A DNA stretch of 20,152 nt, taken from RGIG4074 sp964459165 (GTDB lineage Bacteria; Bacillota; Clostridia; Christensenellales; Borkfalkiaceae). Numbering within the stretch: position 1 is the first letter of the stretch; every line of letters starts with the position of its first letter. Location of the stretch: NCBI GenBank assembly GCA_964459165.1, contig CAYWKM010000032.1, forward strand, positions 1 to 20,152. Reading direction: 5' to 3'. The notes below the pieces were generated by a model. It did not search any database. It was not told where the DNA came from and saw only the letters and a list, made by a program, of their open reading frames with translations. A program made the position numbers and the translations under genes. This document shows, piece by piece, positions 15,273 to 20,152 of this stretch.

Positions 15273-16100
15273 CTATTCTCCGTAATAGCTCGCCGCGCCG
15301 CTGTCGAGAAGAGTATTTTCGTCGATTCCCGCCGTGATCATCGTATATTCTCCGTCCGAATAGCCGACGCCTACCACCTGCTCGCCGACGACGACGCCGT
15401 TGGCGAGCGTCTTACGCACGCACCAGTCGCCCGAATTGTTCCGATACAGACAATTATTCTTGACCACCAGCACGTTGGAATATACCGTGCCCGTATAAAT
15501 CTTGAAGCTGCCCGTCTTGCCGATTTCGCCCGTCGTACCCGTTTTCAGTCGCACGAACACGGCGCCGTCCGAACGGATTTGCACGGAGCGGAACAACAGT
15601 TCTACCTTATCGCCGTTTTCGTCCGTCAAAGAGCCCGACATTTGAGACAGGAGATTCGCGTAACTGACGGAGACGTAGCACTCAAGCGCCACTTCGTTCA
15701 AATCGGTCATACGGATATAGCCCTCCGAACGGTTGATCTCCGTAACAACGGCGTTGGTTTCGGCAAGCAGCGTATTGCCGTTCCGATCGAAGCCGATCTC
15801 CTGACCGAGCGTGACTTCGTCGCCTTCGTCGACGGATAAAAACAAGCCGTCATAATCGGACAAATCAACGAAAATATCCTGATATCCCGCGTAAACGCCC
15901 GAAACGGACATATACTCCGCCATGGTCATGCGCGTAGGCGTGACGACCGAGCCGTAGGCATACTCTTCGCTGAACGAATATCCCGCAATGGGTTCATATT
16001 CCCGCTTTTCCGCCTGAGAAAGACTGATCACAAGCCCCACGGGAAGGGCGAACGCGATGAGAAACGCAACGCAAATCAAAATGGTTTTTATTTTTTTCAT
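15273..16100 (-). CDS. membrane-anchored adaptor protein (HlyD/MacA-like) of the ABC system
   Basis: The 275-residue protein has one N-terminal hydrophobic helix (about residues 5-27). A beta-rich extracellular part follows, with a lipoyl-like segment (VDEGDEVTLGQEIGF, then AVVTEIN) and a barrel-like region (MTDLNEVALECYVS), as in membrane-fusion/adaptor proteins. It is shorter than MacA or YknX and no clear coiled-coil hairpin is visible, so it is a reduced adaptor. The C-terminal part (NNSGDWCVRKTLANGVVVGEQVVGV) matches the terminal domain usual in this family. AAAGGAG precedes the ATG. It lies between permease and ATPase, 14 bp from the former. Confidence 0.75.
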   Translation of the reverse strand: MKKIKTILICVAFLIAFALPVGLVISLSQAEKREYEPIAGYSFSEEYAYGSVVTPTRMTMAEYMSVSGVYAGYQDIFVDLSDYDGLFLSVDEGDEVTLGQEIGFDRNGNTLLAETNAVVTEINRSEGYIRMTDLNEVALECYVSVSYANLLSQMSGSLTDENGDKVELLFRSVQIRSDGAVFVRLKTGTTGEIGKTGSFKIYTGTVYSNVLVVKNNCLYRNNSGDWCVRKTLANGVVVGEQVVGVGYSDGEYTMITAGIDENTLLDSGAASYYGE

Positions 16101-16114
16101 GATAGTTTTCTCCT

Positions 16115-17365
16115 TTATTCCGCTCTTAAATTATCTATGACGTTGACCTTCGAGGTCTGCCATGCGAAAATGAAACTGAACAGCAGAGCGAGCGACAAGC
16201 AGACGATCAAGAAGCCTGCAAGCGCGCTCCAACCGAGGTAAATCGTCCATACCACGCCCTGCGCATGATATAGAATAGTTTTATAGATCAGAAAGCCCGT
16301 CAGCACAAGATAGATTGAGAGCAACATATTCCCGACAACGACAAGCAAGCCCTCGGTTAAAAACTGCCTGATAATGCTCTTCTTCGACGCGCCGATCGCC
16401 CGCTTCACGCCGATTTCAAATTTTCTGTCGTTCAAGGCGTTTCGGAAGCTTCCGTAAAGATTGACCGCGAGTACAACATAGAAGAAACATAGCAGCAACG
16501 TCCTCTGTTCGATTGCCTTCTGCACGTTTTTCCTCGCCGCATTGATCGTTATAACGTTATACGAGCCGTATCCGCGAACGACGTCGGAATCCTTCGCATA
16601 TTCATAGATGGATTCCTGATATTCCGCGGGCGCATAGGCGACCATAAAAGCAAAGAGGTCTGCGGGCGTGCCCGACTCCGAAAGGCGGACAAGCGTAGAA
16701 GTTGGCAAGAGCATTTTCACATTTCCCGTTAGATTGCCGTTTTCATCCACGGTGGGCGCGCCGTATCCGTTATCGTAGAACGTCGTCCCCACGATCTTCA
16801 CCGCCAATCGCGTGCGCGTATTATCCGCATAGACGTAGTCGAAGGATACGGTCGGCTCTTCTTCTCCCATGCTCTCCCGTATCCAATCGTAAAAAGATTG
16901 ATTGACGAGAGCTTCGCCGTCCTGCAACGCATTTTCCAACGGTTCGACGTAGAGGTTCCCGGCCGTACAGTAGGCAAAGCCGTGATCCTCTACAAAGGAG
17001 AGGGAGAGCGTGCATTTATCCCGTAACGTAAGCGAGCCGATTGAAGAGTACGTCATCGTCGTCCTGCAATCCTTGATATGCGAGAGATAACTGCGCACCT
17101 TCAACGCGCCCGACTGCATATTTTTAAACGTGTCCGAGGCGGAATAAGAGCCGTCGTCGTTTAACGAAACGATTTGCAGCGTACTGATTTCGGGATCGAG
17201 CGAAAGAGCTTTTTCATAATTATTGAACGTTACGCTGTCCGCATAAATCAAATAAAAAAGCATAAAGCAAAAGGAAAGCAATACCGTCATGGAAAGAAAC
17301 AGATAGCTCTTGACGTTCTTTGCCGCCATCCGCACCGAATGCTGTAACTCTTTGAAAATTTGCAT
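16115..17365 (-). CDS. FtsX-like (MacB-type) ABC transporter permease
   Basis: The 416-residue protein has one N-terminal helix (about residues 20-42), a large extracellular domain (about 43-285) and three C-terminal helices (about 287-306, 340-364, 377-402). This is the four-helix MacB/FtsX topology. The cytoplasmic segment RKFEIGVKRAIGASKKSIIRQF after helix 2 is the diagnostic FtsX coupling motif for the ATPase. GGAGG lies 9 nt before the ATG. As first gene of the operon it carries the regulated upstream region. Likely roles are export of, or resistance to, a peptide, lipid or antibiotic; nothing here fixes the substrate. Confidence 0.93.
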   Translation of the reverse strand: MQIFKELQHSVRMAAKNVKSYLFLSMTVLLSFCFMLFYLIYADSVTFNNYEKALSLDPEISTLQIVSLNDDGSYSASDTFKNMQSGALKVRSYLSHIKDCRTTMTYSSIGSLTLRDKCTLSLSFVEDHGFAYCTAGNLYVEPLENALQDGEALVNQSFYDWIRESMGEEEPTVSFDYVYADNTRTRLAVKIVGTTFYDNGYGAPTVDENGNLTGNVKMLLPTSTLVRLSESGTPADLFAFMVAYAPAEYQESIYEYAKDSDVVRGYGSYNVITINAARKNVQKAIEQRTLLLCFFYVVLAVNLYGSFRNALNDRKFEIGVKRAIGASKKSIIRQFLTEGLLVVVGNMLLSIYLVLTGFLIYKTILYHAQGVVWTIYLGWSALAGFLIVCLSLALLFSFIFAWQTSKVNVIDNLRAE

Positions 17366-17424
17366 TTAACACACCTCCGATCGCCGCACAATTTGTTTTG
17401 GGAATCGCCGCCGCTCTTATGGCG

Positions 17425-17457
17425 GTATCCTTAATTCCGCAACGCTCGTATCCTTAA
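17425..17457. repeat. two 10-bp direct repeats upstream of the ABC operon
   Basis: GTATCCTTAA occurs at 17425-17434 and again at 17448-17457, 23 bp apart (about two helical turns). They lie between the putative promoter and the permease gene. Tandem sites at this spacing are typical for response-regulator or repressor binding. Confidence 0.6.
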
Positions 17458-17477
17458 AAGAAGAAAAGGAAAGTCAT

Positions 17478-17518
17478 ATTATCTTTTTCCTAATAGAGGC
17501 GTTAAGCCTCGTTTTCAA
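17478..17518 (-). promoter_or_regulatory. putative ABC operon promoter with internal palindrome
   Basis: On the minus strand TTGAAA (17518-17513), a 17-nt spacer and TATTAG (17495-17490) form one candidate promoter. A palindrome GAGGC-N5-GCCTC (17496-17510) fills nearly all of its spacer. A second candidate, TTAACG (17505-17500), 16 nt, GATAAT (17483-17478), overlaps it. The palindrome position suggests an operator; as a + strand hairpin followed by TTTT it could also be read as a terminator, but no + strand gene precedes it. Confidence 0.45.
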
Positions 17519-17552
17519 AACTTCTATAAATTTTATTTCCCCTTTCGCCGCC

Positions 17553-17948
17553 TCATTTTGCGGCGTTCTCCTCCGCTTCCCTCGCGGAATTTTCAGCCGA
17601 GGGGTCCTCGCTCTCGGGCTCCTCTTCGGTGAGAGAGGGCTTTCCGATTCCCACCGCGTCGACGACGGGAAGGGCGAACGCGATGCCCTGCCCGGGGGTG
17701 TCCAGCCCCGCCTCGCGGTAGATCGAATGAAGGATTTCCTCCTTGATCTCGGCGGGAACCAAAATCATGACGACTTCCTTTTCGGGCTGAATGGAAATAT
17801 GGAAGCGCTTTTCCGCGACCTTATTGGCGGTTCCGCGCGCGCTCAGTATGGTTCCGCCCCTCGCGCCGCTGCGCTTTGCCGCCGTCATGACCGCCTCGCT
17901 GTAGCCGTCGTTTACGATACAAAAGATAACCTCGTTCTTATATTCCAT
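17553..17948 (-). CDS. P-II-like signalling protein, third gene of the DUF1538 operon
   Basis: With ATG 17948 as start (AAGGAG 8 nt upstream; an in-frame TTG at 17954 would be only 2 nt from it) the product has 131 residues. The ferredoxin-like P-II core covers about residues 1-105: SGARGGTILSARGTANK, ISIQPEKEVVMILV and AGLDTPGQGIAFALPV match the P-II pattern. The T-loop appears short and lacks the tyrosine uridylylated in GlnB. The last 25 residues are a strongly acidic, probably disordered tail. P-II proteins are trimers that bind nucleotides or 2-oxoglutarate and gate partner membrane proteins; here the likely partner is the DUF1538 protein. A second P-II-like gene ends within 6 bp upstream. 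Confidence 0.85.
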   Translation of the reverse strand: MEYKNEVIFCIVNDGYSEAVMTAAKRSGARGGTILSARGTANKVAEKRFHISIQPEKEVVMILVPAEIKEEILHSIYREAGLDTPGQGIAFALPVVDAVGIGKPSLTEEEPESEDPSAENSAREAEENAAK

Positions 17949-17950
17949 TG

Positions 17951-18415
17951 TCAATTCTCCTTTACCGCTTTGCGGTTATTGCTTAAAAAACTGTAAATCG
18001 CCACGCCGATCGTGCTCGTCAGCGGCACAGTATAGGCGACGCCTTTGCCGTTGTTGACCGTTTCAAATTTTTCTTCGAGCGTCTTCATGATTTTTTCCGC
18101 GTTGTCTTCCCGTATAACGGTGAAGATCGCCCGCTTTCCCTCGCTGGTAAGACCGAGATATTGAAGCATCTCCGAATCCGCCGTACCCCGCGCGTTGACG
18201 CTCACCTGAAGATTCGCCTCCATTTCTTGAAGGATATCGATATAAAATTCTTCCTTGCTGCGGTTGACGATGAGGACGAGCATCAGCAGCTTTTTCGGCG
18301 CGATATCCGGTTTCTTTTTGGGAGAAGCTTCGTTTCCCTTCGGACTGAGCTTTCTCAAATTCTGATTGATGGTATTTTCAAATTTTTCAATCGGTTTCAT
18401 TTTATTTTTCGCCAT
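17951..18415 (-). CDS. second, divergent P-II-like protein with basic N-terminal extension
   Basis: The 154-residue product begins with about 40 basic, low-complexity residues (KLSPKGNEASPKKKPDIAPK). A P-II-like domain follows: LLMLVLIVNRSKEEFYIDIL, VSVNARGTADSEMLQYLGL, RAIFTVIREDNAEKIMKTL and NGKGVAYTVPLTSTIG. It shares the ARGTA turn and the GxGxAxxxP strand with its neighbour but is otherwise distant, so the two are old paralogues and not a recent duplication. AAGGAGG lies 5 nt before the ATG. The basic extension may contact the membrane or partner. It starts 10 bp after the DUF1538 gene, clearly in the same operon. Confidence 0.8.
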   Translation of the reverse strand: MAKNKMKPIEKFENTINQNLRKLSPKGNEASPKKKPDIAPKKLLMLVLIVNRSKEEFYIDILQEMEANLQVSVNARGTADSEMLQYLGLTSEGKRAIFTVIREDNAEKIMKTLEEKFETVNNGKGVAYTVPLTSTIGVAIYSFLSNNRKAVKEN

Positions 18416-18425
18416 ACGTTCCTCC

Positions 18426-19952
18426 TTACATAAAATTGATGATTTGTTCGTCGTCCGCGTCGAGAATGCGCTTCATGGCGATGTTTTCCCTCATTTTATT
18501 CGCAACGACGGCGCGGAAGCCGAGGAGCTGAATGGTGATGAGGGGAGTCATGGCGACCATCGCCACGAGTCCGAACGCGTCGGTGAGAATTTTCGATTCG
18601 CCCTGTAAAACGGCGCATACGCCGATGACGAAGGGCAGGATAAAGCTCGACGTGAGCGGACCGCTTGCGACGCCGCCCGAATCGAACGCGATAGCCGTAT
18701 AAAGCTTGGGGACGAAGAAGGAGAGCGCAAACGAAAGGCAATAGCCCGGGATGAGATAGAACAGAATGCTGAAATCGAAAACGACCCTTATGACGGACAG
18801 CGCGATAGAAATTCCTACGCCGATCGAGAGGGCTATGAGCATGGAGGTCTTTTTCACCATGCCGCCCGTGACTTCCTCCACCTGAGTATTTAAAACGTGA
18901 ATGGCGGGCTCCGCCAATACGACCACCATACCCAGGATAAAGGAGACGACGATGATGACGGCGGCGGGGTTCTCCGCGAGCTCTCGCCCCATTTTATAAC
19001 CGATGGGCATAAATCCGACGGATACCGCAGTGAGAAAGACGACGAGGCCGAAGAAGGTATAAAAAATCCCCACGAGGATCTGATAGATTCTCGACTTCGG
19101 CAATTTTAAGCAGGCGAATTGTAAAATAAAGAAGAAAGCGACCACGAGGGCGAGCGCAACGCCGACTTCCTTCATAACGGAAAGAAGAGTGGGCAGAAAG
19201 TTTTCTCCGAGGTGCGCCTGTATCGAATAATCGGGGATTGAGTATGTAATGTCGCTGCGGATCGTCGCGCCCAAAATCATGACCGCGATGACGGGTCCGA
19301 CGGAGCAGAAGGCGACGAGACCGAAGCTGTTGCCTCTGTCGTTCTTGTCGCCGAGCGTTCCCGCGATGCCCACGCCGAGAGCCATGACGAAGGGAACGGT
19401 GATCGGTCCCGTCGTTACGCCGCCCGAATCAAACGCGAGCGATAAAAAGCGCTCGTTGCCGAGCACGGCGACGAGCGCGGTAAAGGCAAAGAGGACCAAA
19501 TAAAAGAACATGAGCAAGGCCGAAAGGCTCTGGCGGAAGACGATCTTTATCACGGAGAGGGTGAGGAATAAGCCCACGCCGATTCCCACCACGACGATCA
19601 GGAGCGTTCCGTTGATGACGTCCGAAACCTGAGAGGCGAGAACGGAGAGATCGGGCTCCGCAATCGTAATGGCGAGTCCCATGACGAAGCAAACGAAGAA
19701 GAGGAGCTTTAAATTTCCCGTTTTGGAAAGTCCGCCCCCGACGTGTTCGCCCATAGGGGTCATGGCGAGATCCGCGCCGAGGTTGAACAGACCGATTCCG
19801 ATAATCAGAAAGACTGCGGAAATCACAAAGACGGCGATCTCTTCGCTCGTAAAGTCGACGAGCGGAGTAAGGTTGAGGACGACGACGATCATCGTCACCG
19901 GCATGACTGAAAACAGAGCTTCTTTTATTTTCAAAAATAACGCTTTTTTCAA
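18426..19952 (-). CDS. DUF1538 membrane protein with internal duplication, putative transporter
   Basis: The 508-residue protein is almost entirely membrane-embedded, with roughly 12 hydrophobic helices. It is a tandem repeat: AFDSGGVTTGP (F174, D175) recurs as AFDSGGVASGP (F423, D424), and IAEPDLSVLASQV (E99) as LAEPAIHVLNTQV (E348). Both pairs are exactly 249 residues apart. Conserved acidic residues inside membrane segments and a two-repeat fold suggest a secondary transporter or channel; the substrate is unknown. It starts with TTG 19952, 7 nt after AAGGAGG, with no in-frame ATG before residue 17. It is the first gene of the operon with the two P-II-like proteins, from a consensus promoter. 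Confidence 0.88.
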   Translation of the reverse strand: MKKALFLKIKEALFSVMPVTMIVVVLNLTPLVDFTSEEIAVFVISAVFLIIGIGLFNLGADLAMTPMGEHVGGGLSKTGNLKLLFFVCFVMGLAITIAEPDLSVLASQVSDVINGTLLIVVVGIGVGLFLTLSVIKIVFRQSLSALLMFFYLVLFAFTALVAVLGNERFLSLAFDSGGVTTGPITVPFVMALGVGIAGTLGDKNDRGNSFGLVAFCSVGPVIAVMILGATIRSDITYSIPDYSIQAHLGENFLPTLLSVMKEVGVALALVVAFFFILQFACLKLPKSRIYQILVGIFYTFFGLVVFLTAVSVGFMPIGYKMGRELAENPAAVIIVVSFILGMVVVLAEPAIHVLNTQVEEVTGGMVKKTSMLIALSIGVGISIALSVIRVVFDFSILFYLIPGYCLSFALSFFVPKLYTAIAFDSGGVASGPLTSSFILPFVIGVCAVLQGESKILTDAFGLVAMVAMTPLITIQLLGFRAVVANKMRENIAMKRILDADDEQIINFM

Positions 19953-19985
19953 AAAATTTCCTCCTTTTTACATATTAATTAATCT

Positions 19986-20005
19986 ATTTCGACCTCTGTC
20001 GAAAT
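19986..20005. repeat. 8-bp perfect inverted repeat in the DUF1538 leader
   Basis: ATTTCGAC (19986-19993) and GTCGAAAT (19998-20005) flank CTCT. It lies about 15-35 nt after the predicted transcription start, so it may be an operator or an mRNA hairpin upstream of the ribosome binding site. Confidence 0.6.
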
Positions 20006-20026
20006 TATGAAAAAAATCTTTTATCC

Positions 20027-20055
20027 ATTATATATTAAGTCGGCGGTTTTGTCAA
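20027..20055 (-). promoter_or_regulatory. perfect consensus sigma-A promoter of the DUF1538 / P-II operon
   Basis: On the minus strand TTGACA (20055-20050), exactly 17 nt, and TATAAT (20032-20027) match consensus at all twelve positions. The predicted start is near 20020, giving a leader of about 68 nt. Confidence 0.88.
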
Positions 20056-20109
20056 TACCCATTGCCGAGGAGGAGCGTCCGATTAAGGGAATTTAAAAAA
20101 AATCAATCA

Positions 20110-20152
20110 ATGAAAAAGGAACGTCGCGGTATTTGCGTAAACGCTTACGTTC
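20110..20152 (+). CDS. possible start of a gene running off the right edge
   Basis: ATG 20110 opens a frame to the window edge (MKKERRGICVNAYV), divergent from the DUF1538 operon. The nearest purine-rich sites (AAGGG about 20 nt upstream) are poorly placed and no clear promoter is seen. The GICVNAYV strand could be the first beta strand of a Rossmann or ATP-grasp-like domain, but 14 residues cannot decide. Confidence 0.3.
   Translation, partial: MKKERRGICVNAYV

Noticed and set aside
17496..17516. GAGGC-N5-GCCTC plus TTTT as a + strand terminator
   Set aside because: No + strand gene precedes it; its fit inside the promoter spacer makes an operator more likely.
1..20152. tRNA, rRNA, CRISPR array or insertion sequence
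   Set aside because: No cloverleaf, rRNA segment, regularly spaced repeats or transposase was seen by eye in the window.

Overview
The window reads as a chromosomal segment of a Gram-positive, Clostridia-like bacterium. I infer this from the gene sets (greA-lysS; a yaaO-like gene followed by tmk, holB and ricT; an Lrp-type regulator beside a class I aminotransferase; QueT under a preQ1 riboswitch), from strong AGGAGG-type ribosome binding sites, sigma-A promoters and frequent TTG/GTG starts. No marker fixes the genus. A run of exactly 100 N (14409-14508) marks a scaffold gap, so this is a draft or metagenome assembly.

Layout. 133-918 (+) encodes an unrecognised membrane protein with a C-terminal zinc ribbon; it converges on queT (1003-1731, -) across a shared terminator. 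Upstream of queT lie a preQ1-I-like riboswitch and two small minus-strand genes of unknown function, one of which may be leaderless. 2570-4230 (+) is a two-gene operon of an Lrp/AsnC regulator and an aminotransferase, resembling the alaR/alaT pair of Bacillus subtilis. 4243-6590 (+) is greA-lysS with its own promoter, a structured leader of about 170 nt and a strong terminator.

6683-11370 (+) is a tightly overlapping operon: a membrane-anchored unknown protein, a YaaO-like decarboxylase, tmk, holB and ricT. It matches the B. subtilis yaaO-tmk-darA-yaaR-holB-ricT cluster without darA and yaaR. A 560-bp stretch with no convincing gene and many inverted repeats follows, then mutY.

13068-17365 (-) is a MacB/FtsX-type ABC operon in the order permease, adaptor, ATPase, lipoprotein. 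The lipoprotein is interrupted by the assembly gap. The upstream region has a palindrome filling the spacer of a putative promoter and two 10-bp direct repeats 23 bp apart, so this accessory-looking unit is probably regulated.

17553-19952 (-) is a three-gene operon: a tandemly duplicated DUF1538 membrane protein and two different P-II-like proteins, driven by a perfect consensus promoter (TTGACA-17-TATAAT). P-II proteins are often encoded beside the membrane transporter they control, so this is the best candidate in the window for a little-described signalling/transport system. The start of a possible + strand gene runs off the right edge.
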